Shown piece after piece: positions 33,637-41,459 of a DNA stretch of 64,000 bases. A program made the position numbers and the translations under genes. The notes below the pieces were generated by a model, which had not been told where the DNA came from, did no database searches, and saw only the letters and a list, made by a program, of their open reading frames with translations. The stretch is from Propionibacteriaceae bacterium UBA6122 (lineage in GTDB: Bacteria; Actinomycetota; Actinomycetes; Propionibacteriales; Propionibacteriaceae). Numbering within the stretch: the stretch's first letter is position 1; each line of letters begins with the position of its first letter. The DNA is taken from contig DIVW01000050.1 in assembly GCA_002428365.1 (NCBI GenBank), positions 1 through 64,000 on the forward strand, read 5' to 3'.

Positions 33637-34778
33637 ATGGCAACCGCCTGGGCGGTCGTCCGGTCGATGCGGCCGAAGTTGTAATAGGCCGCGCAGGCAC
33701 CCTCCGGGGAGACCATGCAGGTGCCGATCGGGGTGTCCGGGGTGCAGGCGGTGCCGAAAACCCGGCACTCCCACGGCTTGATCCGGCCAGTCAGCACCGC
33801 GCCACATTCGCAGGCTGCCGGGTCAGCCACCCGCTCTCCGGGGACGGTGAACTTCACCTCGGCGTCCCACTTCGAATACTCCGGTGAGATCCCAAAACCT
33901 GAGCGCTCGATCCAGCCAAGGCCGCGCCATTCGAAGGTCTCCCGCAGCGTGAACGTCCGTCCCATCAGGGCCAGGGCTGCCTTGTTGCCTTCCGGACGCA
34001 CGACGCGCGCGTACTGATTGCCGACCGCAGCCTTGCCCGCCGCCACATCGCCGGAAACGAATTGCTCCAGCAGCATCGCGATGGCCTGCAAGATGTCGAG
34101 CGGCTCGAAGCCGGTCACCACCACCGGCAGATTGAACTCACGTGGCAGGAACTCGAACGCGTCCGTGCCAACCACGGCGGCCACGTGCCCAGGGCCGATG
34201 AACGCATCCACTCGAGTCTCGCCACCGTTCACGATCGCTCGCAGCGGCGGCTCGATGGTCACGTGGTTGCTGAACACCGAGAAGTTGGGCAGGTCCTCAA
34301 TGCGGGCCCGTTCCAGGGTCACCGCCGTCGAGGGCGCGGTGGTCTCGAAGCCGACCGAGAAGAAGACCACCTCTTTGTCGGGGTTCTCCTTGGCGATCAG
34401 CAGCGCATCCAAGGGCGAGTAGACGAAGCGGACGTCGGCGCCGCTGGCGCGCTCATCGAGTAGCGAAAGCCCCTTAGAGCCGGGCACCCGCATCATGTCG
34501 CCGAAGGTGGTCAGGATCACGTTCGGCTGCTTGGCCAGCCACATCGCGTCGTCCACCCGGCCCATCGGGATCACGCACACCGGGCAACCCGGTCCGTGAA
34601 TCAGCTCGACGGCCTCCGGCAGCAGATGCTCCAAGCCGTGGCGATAAATCGTGTGGGTGTGGCCGCCGCAGATCTCCATCACCGCGATCGGGCGTTCCAG
34701 CTTCGCCGCTTGAGCCTCGATGGTGGCCAACAGGGCCTTGGCCGCCGCCGGATCGCGGTACTCGTCGACGTATTTCAC
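33627..34778 (-). CDS. hypD: Hydrogenase maturation protein HypD
   Basis: A 383-residue HypD, which with HypC carries the Fe(CN)2CO unit of the [NiFe] active site. The conserved blocks are MEICGGHTHTIYRHG, HGPGCPVCVIPMG, FFSVGFETTAPS and the C-terminal [4Fe-4S] cysteines (ACECGAVL, ECRVFGTAC, PEGACAAYYN). Length is normal. Its ATG overlaps the hypC stop (34775-34778), so hypC and hypD are coupled. Confidence 0.97.
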   Translation of the reverse strand: MKYVDEYRDPAAAKALLATIEAQAAKLERPIAVMEICGGHTHTIYRHGLEHLLPEAVELIHGPGCPVCVIPMGRVDDAMWLAKQPNVILTTFGDMMRVPGSKGLSLLDERASGADVRFVYSPLDALLIAKENPDKEVVFFSVGFETTAPSTAVTLERARIEDLPNFSVFSNHVTIEPPLRAIVNGGETRVDAFIGPGHVAAVVGTDAFEFLPREFNLPVVVTGFEPLDILQAIAMLLEQFVSGDVAAGKAAVGNQYARVVRPEGNKAALALMGRTFTLRETFEWRGLGWIERSGFGISPEYSKWDAEVKFTVPGERVADPAACECGAVLTGRIKPWECRVFGTACTPDTPIGTCMVSPEGACAAYYNFGRIDRTTAQAVAIQD

Positions 34779-35050
34779 TCGATCGCCGAACTCTTGAACG
34801 ACTCCAGCTCGTCCTCGAAAGTGTTGTTGCCAAGGAGTTTGATCTGCTCCAAGGTCATCGCGGCCTCATCGGCATCGATCTTGCTCAACGCGAAGCCGAC
34901 GTGCACCAGCACCCAGTCGCCGATGGCTAGGCCGTCCTCCATCAGTAGGTCGGTGGCCACCACCCGCTCAACGCCGCTGATTGCCACCTTCGCTCGCGGA
35001 ATCAGTGGGTCGGGAATCGCGACTACCTCAGCGGGAACACCCAGGCACAT
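34775..35050 (-). CDS. hypC: Hydrogenase assembly chaperone HypC
   Basis: A 91-residue HypC/HupF-family protein that begins MCLGVPAEVV, with the essential Cys2 exposed after methionine removal, and continues through AIGDWVLVHVGFALSKID. It binds HypD and the large subunit precursor. AGGAGT precedes the ATG. It heads the minus-strand hypCD unit, divergent from hypE across about 106 bases that must hold both promoters. Confidence 0.95.
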   Translation of the reverse strand: MCLGVPAEVVAIPDPLIPRAKVAISGVERVVATDLLMEDGLAIGDWVLVHVGFALSKIDADEAAMTLEQIKLLGNNTFEDELESFKSSAIE

Positions 35051-35156
35051 GTTGAACTCCTAGCTCTGCCCGGCCGAAACCGGTGCGCCGCTATCATCAC
35101 CTCTGAGACGGGGTTCGCGCTAGCCGGAGCCCTGTCAATCACCGACTGGAGCGCGC

Positions 35157-36260
35157 ATGGATCCCAAGAATCGTCTCAACTCTGACGAATCGCAGGTCAA
35201 CCAGAACATCGAACTGGTGCGCGCTCGGCGTCCCAAGCTCACCGATGAGCACATCACGCTGGCTCACGGCGCTGGCGGCAAGGCCTCGGCGGCGCTGGTC
35301 GATTCGGTCTTCCTGGAGGGCTACGGCAACGACGTCCTGGCCGAGATGGGGGACGCAGGGGTCATCGCGCTGCCGGAGTTGGCTGCGGGCACCCGGTTGG
35401 CGATGTCGACCGACTCCTATGTGGTCTCACCGATCCAGTTCCCCGGCGGTTCGATCGGCGAGCTGGCCGTTAATGGGACGGTGAACGACCTGGCCGTCTC
35501 GGGCGCAGTGCCGGCGGCGATTTCGGCCGCCTTCGTGATCGAAGAAGGCCTCTCAGTTGAGGTGCTGCGCCGTGAGGTGGCCGCCATGCGCGCGGCAGCC
35601 GAGGCGGCGGGCGTCCGCATCATCACTGGCGATACCAAGGTGGTGCCGCGTGGGGCGGCCGATCAGCTGTTCATCACCACCGCCGGGGTGGGCGTGGTGC
35701 CAGCCGGACGCCAACTCGGCGCGGCCAAAGTGCAGCGCGGCGACAAGATTCTGCTGTCGGGTGCCATCGCCGATCACGGCATGGCAGTGATGCTGGCCCG
35801 TGGTGATTTGGCCATCGACGCGGCCATTCAGTCCGACACACGTGCGGTGAATCACCTAACCGAAGCCCTGCTGGCTGCTGCGCCGAATACTCGCTGGATG
35901 CGGGACGCCACCCGTGGCGGACTCGGCACGGTCTTGAACGAGCTGGCTCAGGCCACCGGCCTGGGCGTAGTGGTTGAGGACGAGGCCGTCCGCGTCCATG
36001 ACATGACCAGGGGCGCCTGCGACATGCTCGGCATCGACCCGCTGTACGTCGCCAACGAAGGCACCTTTGTTGCGGTGGTGCCCGCCGAGGAAGCCGAAGC
36101 CGCCCTCGCTGCAGTGCAGGGCCTGCCCGGTGGTGAAGAAGCTGGCTTGGTTGGTCGCATCGTCATCGAACCGGCCTCGTCAGTCGTGCTGGTCACCGGA
36201 TTCGGTGGCACCCGCATGGTCGACATGTTGGTCGGCGATCCGCTGCCGCGCATCTGCTGA
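35157..36260 (+). CDS. hypE: Hydrogenase maturation protein HypE
   Basis: A 367-residue HypE that dehydrates the carbamoylated C-terminal cysteine to a thiocyanate, the CN donor. It has the AIR-synthase fold: LAHGAGGKASAALVDSVF, MSTDSYVVSPIQFPGG, VNGTVNDLAVSGA, and MRDATRGGLGTVLNE. It ends in the required PRIC. The first 30 residues (MDPKNRLNSDESQ...) are an extension not needed by the family, so a later start is possible. Divergent from hypCD. Confidence 0.96.
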   Translation: MDPKNRLNSDESQVNQNIELVRARRPKLTDEHITLAHGAGGKASAALVDSVFLEGYGNDVLAEMGDAGVIALPELAAGTRLAMSTDSYVVSPIQFPGGSIGELAVNGTVNDLAVSGAVPAAISAAFVIEEGLSVEVLRREVAAMRAAAEAAGVRIITGDTKVVPRGAADQLFITTAGVGVVPAGRQLGAAKVQRGDKILLSGAIADHGMAVMLARGDLAIDAAIQSDTRAVNHLTEALLAAAPNTRWMRDATRGGLGTVLNELAQATGLGVVVEDEAVRVHDMTRGACDMLGIDPLYVANEGTFVAVVPAEEAEAALAAVQGLPGGEEAGLVGRIVIEPASSVVLVTGFGGTRMVDMLVGDPLPRIC

Positions 36261-36298
36261 GCCCGACGCCGGAGGCCAGTCGCCCCCGTCCCCGGCCG

Positions 36299-36364
36299 CT
36301 TTGCGCCCCTTAGCTCGCTTTGCGCGTGCTGTAGCAGGCGCAAAGCCGCTTAAGGGGCGCAAAG
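36299..36364. repeat. Palindromic TTTGCGCCCCTTA element (dispersed family C, copy 1)
   Basis: A 66-base near-perfect inverted repeat: CTTTGCGCCCCTTAG at the left end pairs with the right end, and an inner GCTTTGCGC pairs with GCGCAAAGC around a 12-base loop. It lies between hypE and the pentapeptide gene and could act as a terminator. The second copy is at 39887-39951. Confidence 0.85.
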
Positions 36365-36405
36365 CAGGGGTGGGGGCTGTCGGTCTCGGCGAATAGGGTG
36401 CGGTT

Positions 36406-37077
36406 ATGGCCTCCCGTCCCATGAGCACCGTCGAACCCAAGCTCAGCCGAGTGAAGGTCGGTGGGGTGCGCGCCGTCTCGGTTGAGGAGTTCGCTGCCCT
36501 CGACGGGGACGATCTTGAGGGTGTTGAGCTGGTCGGCGAGCAGTTCGCCGAAGTGCATTGGGACGGCCGCCGCCGCCTGGATTCGTCCCGGCTCCATGAA
36601 CTGAGGATCAGCCGTTGGCGAGCCAGGGCGTCCACCTTCTCGGATCTGCGCTTGAGTCAGCTGGACGTGGTCGCGCTGTCCGCACCGGAATCGGGCTGGC
36701 GTGATGTCGCCATCACCGACAGCCGGATTGGCTCCCTGGAGCTCCACCAGACCAACTTCCGTCGAGTCGCCTTCACCGGCTGCAAGCTGGGTTATCTGAA
36801 TCTGCGCGACGCCGATCTGGCCGATCTGGTCTTCACTGATTGTGTGATCGAAGATCTCGACCTGCTGCGCGCCAAAGCCAAGCGGGTTTCGCTGGCCGGT
36901 TGTCGCATCCGGCGCCTCGAGCTCGGCCATTCGCGCCTGGAGGACTTCGACCTGCGTGGCGCCACCTTCGATGACGTCTCCGGCCTGGAAGGCCTGCGCG
37001 GGGTGACTATCTCCACCGATCAACTCTTCGACCTGGCCCCGATTCTGGCCGGACGGCTGGGGCTGAAGGTGGAGTGA
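36406..37077 (+). CDS. Pentapeptide-repeat protein
   Basis: A 223-residue protein. Residues of about 60-190 follow the five-residue right-handed beta-helix rhythm A(D/N)LxX: SRLHELRISRW, STFSDLRLSQLDV, TNFRRVAFTGCKLGYLNLRDADLADLVF, SRLEDFDLRGATF. Such proteins can mimic DNA (gyrase-binding Qnr type) or act as scaffolds. The coils here are irregular and no role can be fixed. AGGGTG lies six bases before the ATG. It sits between hypE and hypF but on the strand opposite hypF, and nothing else ties it to the hydrogenase. Confidence 0.8.
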   Translation: MASRPMSTVEPKLSRVKVGGVRAVSVEEFAALDGDDLEGVELVGEQFAEVHWDGRRRLDSSRLHELRISRWRARASTFSDLRLSQLDVVALSAPESGWRDVAITDSRIGSLELHQTNFRRVAFTGCKLGYLNLRDADLADLVFTDCVIEDLDLLRAKAKRVSLAGCRIRRLELGHSRLEDFDLRGATFDDVSGLEGLRGVTISTDQLFDLAPILAGRLGLKVE

Positions 37078-37105
37078 GGCGGCGAACCCCTCAGATCGCC
37101 GCCTC
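37076..37105 (+). terminator. Hairpin overlapping the pentapeptide gene stop
   Basis: GAGGCGGCGA and TCGCCGCCTC form a perfect 10-base stem around a 10-base loop, starting inside the stop codon. A second weaker hairpin (GGCTGGTAG/CTACTAGCC) follows. They separate the convergent pentapeptide and hypF genes. Confidence 0.6.
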
Positions 37106-37182
37106 ACGCTCAAGGTGGGCTGGTAGTGAACCTACTAGCCGAGCCCAAGCAGGCGTCGGTGTGCGTGCGGTTTGTCGATCCC

Positions 37183-39828
37183 TCAGGGTGCCGAGGCGTC
37201 AAGCAGCCGCCCAGCCCAGACCTGGCCGAGGCTGAGGCCGCCGTCGGTGGGTGGTACCACCCGATGAGTCAGGACGGTGAGGCCGCGGCCTTCGAGATCG
37301 GCAATCAGGGCTGAGGAGAAGAGGCGATTCACCACCACTCCGCCGGTCAGTCCAACGGTGGACGTGTTGGCAGCGGCGGCAGCAGTTGCGAGTTGGTCGG
37401 CGAAAACCGAGGCCAAGCCGACATGGAAGCGCCACGCTCGTTCGCCGGTGGAGCGCTGCGGGTGGGCGAGCAACTCGTGGAAGACCTCAGCCAGGCTGTC
37501 GGGACGAAGGGCTTCGACGGGTTCAGCCAACTTGGGTTCAGTTTCCTGAGGCTTCGACGGGCTCAGCCATCTTTCAGTTCCCTGAGCTCGGCCTGCCCTG
37601 AGCTTGTCGAAGGGTCGAAGGGCTTCGACGGGCTCAGCCAACTCCGCAACTGCCGTCCGTGCCCACTCGGAGGCGGCCCGCTCCAAGGCCATCGCGGCGT
37701 GAGCTTCGTAGGTGGCCTCAAGGCAGAGTCCCAAGATCGCTGCGGCAGCATCGAAGAGCCGTCCGGCCGAACTGGTGGCCACCACCCCCTGACCTGAGAC
37801 CAACTGGGAGGCGACTAAGCGAAGCTCGGCTTCGGGTGCGGCAGTGGTCGCCGGGGTCGCGGCGACGTCCAGCCCCCAAGAATGAGCTAAGCCCTGCGCG
37901 ATTCGCCACGGATGCCGAATCGCCCGATCGCCGCCGACCAGGGCGAAAGTGGGTACGTGCCAGCTGCGCTCCCAGTTCGCTGGGGAGCTGCCGCCACCGC
38001 CGAGGGTCAGGATCTCGCCACCCCAGATGGTGCCATCAGTGCCGTAGCCGGTGCCGTCGAGGGCGGCCACCACCACCGGGCCGGCCGCGATGCCGTACTC
38101 AGCCAACAGCGAGAGCGCGTGGGCGAAGTGGTGCTGCACCCGCAGCAGCCGGACGTTCGGGTGCGCGTCGGCATACCGCTGCGCCCAACCGGTGGTCGCA
38201 TAACCCGGATGCAGATCGCAGACCAACACCTCTGGTTCGCGGCGATGGATGCCGACCAGTTGCGCCACGGACGCCTCGAACGCCTGCTGCGATGCCAGCG
38301 ATCCCATATCGCCCACATGCGCCGAAACGAAGGCCATATCTTCGACCGCCAGCGCGAAGGTGTTCTTCAGCTCGCCGCCGACGGCCAACACCACCGGCGG
38401 GTTCGGGGGTGACCCATCGACAAGCTCAGGGATCTGAGGCAAGTTGGCTGAGCCCGTCGAAGCCTCAGGGACGGACCCTTCGACAAGCTCAGGGAACTGA
38501 AGCGTGGGGACGGGCAACAGGACCGGCAGCGGCGCGTGGCCACGGGAGCGGCGAATCGGCAGCGCGTCCGCACCGGGCAGGGCCAGCATCACTGAGTCTT
38601 CGACCGGGACGTGAATGTCGCGGTCGTGCAGCAGGAAGGCATCAGCCAGGTGCGCCAGCCGGGTCAGGGCATCGGCATTGGTGAAGCAGAGCGGCTCTTC
38701 GCTGAGGTTGCCCGAGGTGGCCACCAGGGCCAGTCCGGTGGTCAACAGCAGCGTGTGCAGCGGGGTGTAGGGCAGCATCAGGCCGACATCGCGCAGCCCG
38801 GGAGCGACGCCATCGGCGAGGTCGTAGGCCTCAGTCATCGGCGCGATCAGAATCGGCCGGGCCGGGCTGGTCAGCTGACCCAACTGATCTGGACTCAACT
38901 CGGCCAGCCGGGACGCAGCCGCGGCATCGGCCACCATCACCGCGAACGGTTTTCCCGAGCGGCGCTTGCGTGCCCGCAGCCGTCCCACCGCCTCGGCATC
39001 GCGGGCATCGCACATCAGATGGAAGCCGCCCAGGCCCTTCACCGCCAGAATCTCGCCAGCCAGCAACCGGCGGCGGGCTTCAGCGATCACCGCGCCTTGC
39101 TCGGCTGCGGTGGGGGCTTCGACAGGCTCAGCCATCTGGGGCGGCTCACCCAATTGTGGGCTCAGTTCCCTGAGCTTGTCGAAGGGTCGAAGGGTGGAGG
39201 CTTCGACAAGCTCAGCCAACTGGGGCGGCTCAGCCAACTTGGGCGACTCAGCCAGCTGTTCCAGCCAAAGGCGCGGACCGCAGTCGAAACAGCTGATCGG
39301 CTGGGCGTGGAAGCGGCGATCGGCGGGGTTGGTGTACTCGGCCCGACAGGCCGGGCACATTTCGAAGGCCCGCATCGTGGTCGCTGGCCGGTCATAGGGC
39401 AGGTCTTCGATGATGGTCAGCCGGGGCCCGCAGTTGGTGCAGGTGGTGAAGGCGTAGCCGTAGCGCCGATTCGCCGGGTCAGCCATGTCGGCCAGGCAGT
39501 CGTCGCAGGTGGCTACGTCCGGCGGAATCAGCGTGCGGACGCCGGGTAACTGCCGACTGGCCACAATCCGGAACCCGTCTTCAGCCACGATCGGCAGCTC
39601 CCGGTGGGTGACCGAGATCACCCGCGCCAGCGGCGGCAGCGTGGCCAGCAGATCGGCGACAAAGGCTTCGACCACGGCCACCGGGCCTTGGGCTTCGAGA
39701 AAAACCTGCCGGTCATCGTTACCCACCAGCCCGGTGATCGAATGGCGCGCGGCCACCACCACCACATGCGGACGGAAACCGACCCCCTGCACCACACCGC
39801 GCAGCAGGTACTCCCGGCGCGTCAGCAT
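37183..39828 (-). CDS. hypF: Carbamoyltransferase HypF, enlarged by three in-frame repeat insertions
   Basis: About 881 residues; HypF proteins are usually about 750-770. It makes the carbamoyl adenylate used by HypE. In order: acylphosphatase domain (LLRGVVQGVGFRPHV), two C4 zinc fingers (CDDCLAD...CTNCGPR, CPACRAE...CFDCGPR), YrdC-like domain (AVKGLGGFHLMCDA, RKRRSGKPFAVMV, LVATSGNLSEEPL), and Kae1-like domain (QHHFAHALSLLAEYG, ALDGTGYGTDGTIWGGE, LTGGVVVNRLFSSAL). All catalytic marks remain. The extra length is three low-complexity stretches of the type KLAEPVEA / FDKLRE, each encoded by dispersed family-B repeats: after the zinc fingers, between YrdC and Kae1, and inside the Kae1 part. ATG 39828 fits the family start. 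Confidence 0.95.
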   Translation of the reverse strand: MLTRREYLLRGVVQGVGFRPHVVVVAARHSITGLVGNDDRQVFLEAQGPVAVVEAFVADLLATLPPLARVISVTHRELPIVAEDGFRIVASRQLPGVRTLIPPDVATCDDCLADMADPANRRYGYAFTTCTNCGPRLTIIEDLPYDRPATTMRAFEMCPACRAEYTNPADRRFHAQPISCFDCGPRLWLEQLAESPKLAEPPQLAELVEASTLRPFDKLRELSPQLGEPPQMAEPVEAPTAAEQGAVIAEARRRLLAGEILAVKGLGGFHLMCDARDAEAVGRLRARKRRSGKPFAVMVADAAAASRLAELSPDQLGQLTSPARPILIAPMTEAYDLADGVAPGLRDVGLMLPYTPLHTLLLTTGLALVATSGNLSEEPLCFTNADALTRLAHLADAFLLHDRDIHVPVEDSVMLALPGADALPIRRSRGHAPLPVLLPVPTLQFPELVEGSVPEASTGSANLPQIPELVDGSPPNPPVVLAVGGELKNTFALAVEDMAFVSAHVGDMGSLASQQAFEASVAQLVGIHRREPEVLVCDLHPGYATTGWAQRYADAHPNVRLLRVQHHFAHALSLLAEYGIAAGPVVVAALDGTGYGTDGTIWGGEILTLGGGGSSPANWERSWHVPTFALVGGDRAIRHPWRIAQGLAHSWGLDVAATPATTAAPEAELRLVASQLVSGQGVVATSSAGRLFDAAAAILGLCLEATYEAHAAMALERAASEWARTAVAELAEPVEALRPFDKLRAGRAQGTERWLSPSKPQETEPKLAEPVEALRPDSLAEVFHELLAHPQRSTGERAWRFHVGLASVFADQLATAAAAANTSTVGLTGGVVVNRLFSSALIADLEGRGLTVLTHRVVPPTDGGLSLGQVWAGRLLDASAP
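37502..37645. repeat. Family-B repeats inserted in hypF, Kae1-like domain
   Basis: Copies of GCTTCGACGGGCTCAGCCA and inverted CCTGAGCTTGTCGAAGGG, about 144 bases, a multiple of three in net effect since the frame is kept. The encoded residues are AEPVEALRPFDKLRAG and SPSKPQETEPKLAEPVEA. Confidence 0.88.
38411..38510. repeat. Family-B repeats inserted in hypF, YrdC-Kae1 linker
   Basis: CATCGACAAGCTCAGGGATC and TTCGACAAGCTCAGGGAACT flank GTTGGCTGAGCCCGTCGAAG. The encoded residues are FPELVEGSVPEASTGSANL and PELVDGSPPNPP, in the linker between the two catalytic domains. Confidence 0.88.
39117..39262. repeat. Family-B repeats inserted in hypF, after the zinc fingers
   Basis: Tandem copies of CTTCGACAAGCTCAGCCAAC with degenerate neighbours (GGCGGCTCAGCCAACTTGG) and one inverted TGAGCTTGTCGAAGGG. 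They encode a run of LAEPPQLAELVEAS and FDKLRELSPQLGEP type between zinc finger 2 and the YrdC-like domain. Confidence 0.88.
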
Positions 39829-39886
39829 GGGCCAAGTATGCGATGACTGGGCGCGATTGTGCACCGATACGCCCCGTCCCCCTCAC

Positions 39887-39951
39887 TCTGCGCCCCTTAG
39901 CTCGCTTTGCGCCTGCTGTAGCGGGCGCAAAGCCGAGTAGGGGGCGCAAGG
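39887..39951. repeat. Palindromic TTTGCGCCCCTTA element (dispersed family C, copy 2)
   Basis: TGCGCCCCTTAGCTCGCTTT, then GCGCCTGCTGTAGCGGGCGC, then AAAGCCGAGTAGGGGGCGCA: about 85% identical to the copy at 36299. It lies between the divergent starts of hypF and hypA, where a promoter region is expected. Confidence 0.85.
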
Positions 39952-40070
39952 CGGGGGCGGGTGAGTCGATGCGAAACCGCAACTAATCCCGCTGGGGGCG
40001 TGGCGAAGGTGTGGAACACTGTGCGGCGTCGCAGACCCACGTTGGGCCGGGTTTGCGGAAGGAGGCGAGC

Positions 40071-40433
40071 ATGCACGAAGTGTCCCTGTGCCGCTCGCTG
40101 GCCGCCGCGGTCACCCGGGCCGCCGGAACTCGCCGGGTGGAGGCCATCCACGTCAACGTTGGCCAACTGCGTCAGGTCGTGCCCGAGGCGATGGCTCATG
40201 CCTGGACCTTCGTAGTGCGCGATACTGAACTGGACGGCGCGGCCCTCAACTTGACTTCCCTTCCAGCCGTGCTGGCCTGCGATGAGTGCGGGGCCAGCGC
40301 CGAGCTCGGCCCCGAGCTTGGCTTCGCTTGCCATACCTGCGGCTCAGCGCAAACCCACCTGAGCAGCGGCGAGGAGTTCACCCTCACCGCGATCGACGTC
40401 TCCGATGACGGAGACAGGAGAGGAGAGCCCTGA
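40071..40433 (+). CDS. hypA: Hydrogenase nickel incorporation protein HypA
   Basis: A 120-residue HypA. MHEVSLCRSL carries the Ni-binding His2 at the N-terminus. The zinc site is CDEC...CHTC (two CxxC pairs). It delivers nickel with HypB to the large subunit. GGAGG is seven bases before the ATG. Its stop overlaps the hypB start (TGATG). A second hypA-like gene lies at 46374-46724. Confidence 0.95.
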   Translation: MHEVSLCRSLAAAVTRAAGTRRVEAIHVNVGQLRQVVPEAMAHAWTFVVRDTELDGAALNLTSLPAVLACDECGASAELGPELGFACHTCGSAQTHLSSGEEFTLTAIDVSDDGDRRGEP

Positions 40434-41311
40434 TGGGCCGATTCCACCGCCATGACGACGGCACCGTCCATTCTCACGATCACGACCATGATCACGAGGA
40501 CGTCCATTCTCACGATCATGATCACGACGGCCAGGCGCACTCCCACCCGCACGACCACGCGGACGGCGAGGGCCACGACCACGCCCACGATGAGGCGCTG
40601 GCCGAACTGATTGGCGACCACTCCGGCTACCAGACCGGACGGGAGCGCATCGAGGTCCTGGAAGACATCTACGCCGAGAACGATCGGCTGGCCGAGCGCA
40701 ACCGGCGGGCCTTCGACGCGGCAGGAGTCCATGTGGTGAACCTGATGAGTTCCCCGGGCTCCGGCAAGACCACTTTGCTGCAGCGCACGTTGGCGCAGTT
40801 GCAGGGCAAGGTGCGAGTCGGCGTGATCGAGGGCGACATCGAGACCCCACTGGACGCCGAACGGCTTGGCGGTCTTGGCGCTCAAATCTCGCTGCTCAAC
40901 ACCGGCAATGGTTTTGGCGGGGAGTGCCACCTGGACGCGCCGATGATCGCCCGTGCCCTTCGCGACCTCGACCTGGACACCCTCGATCTGGTGCTGATCG
41001 AGAACGTCGGCAACTTGGTCTGCCCAGCCGAGTTCGAGGTGGGCGAGCATGCCAAGGCGATGGTCTACGCGATCACCGAAGGTGAAGACAAACCCCTGAA
41101 GTACCCGGTCATGTTTAGGTCAGTCGAGGCTGTTTGTATTAACAAAATGGATCTCGCGCCATATCTCGATTTCGACATGGATCTGTTTCGGAAGAACCTG
41201 ACCGCCGTCAACCCGCTGGCTAGGGTTTTCGAGCTCTCAGCACGCACCGGTGAGGGTGTCGAAGCCTGGATTGAGTGGCTCTCAAGCAGGACGGCAAAGC
41301 CTGTTGGCTAA
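40433..41311 (+). CDS. hypB: Hydrogenase nickel incorporation GTPase HypB with histidine-rich tail
   Basis: A 292-residue SIMIBI GTPase. Residues 1-53 contain 18 histidines in HDH and HSH runs, a nickel store as in other His-rich HypB proteins. The run is encoded by a visible internal duplication of GTCCATTCTCACGATCA. The G domain starts near 100 (SSPGSGKTT P-loop at 107-114), with EGDIETPLDAERL, the metal-site cysteine in GGECHLDA, and NKMD. It hydrolyses GTP to drive nickel insertion, with HypA. Around 41105-41200 the codons are noticeably AT-richer than the rest of the gene. Confidence 0.97.
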   Translation: MGRFHRHDDGTVHSHDHDHDHEDVHSHDHDHDGQAHSHPHDHADGEGHDHAHDEALAELIGDHSGYQTGRERIEVLEDIYAENDRLAERNRRAFDAAGVHVVNLMSSPGSGKTTLLQRTLAQLQGKVRVGVIEGDIETPLDAERLGGLGAQISLLNTGNGFGGECHLDAPMIARALRDLDLDTLDLVLIENVGNLVCPAEFEVGEHAKAMVYAITEGEDKPLKYPVMFRSVEAVCINKMDLAPYLDFDMDLFRKNLTAVNPLARVFELSARTGEGVEAWIEWLSSRTAKPVG

Positions 41312-41413
41312 TTCTCACCGATTTACGGTGCAAATCGCTCCCCGGCCTGGCTATGATGCCTCAGGCTCGATCCGCAATCTTGCTGAGTAGGGGTGCGTGA
41401 CCGAGCGTGACGG

Positions 41414-41429
41414 ACGGGGAGCTCCCCGT
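41414..41429. promoter_or_regulatory. 16-base perfect palindrome upstream of the hydrogenase structural genes
   Basis: ACGGGGAGCTCCCCGT, centred about 38 bases before the GTG of the small-subunit gene, within a 148-base gap after hypB. It could be an operator for a dimeric regulator or a leader hairpin. A TATGAT -10-like box at 41352-41357 would put the palindrome in the transcribed leader. No -35 is convincing. Confidence 0.4.
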
Positions 41430-41459
41430 GCCGTTTGAGCGACAAGGGAGAGCACGCTC

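Noticed and set aside
40470..40600. Short repeats in hypB that could be taken for a CRISPR array
   Set aside because: They encode the histidine-rich tail in frame. No spacers of constant length and no cas genes nearby.
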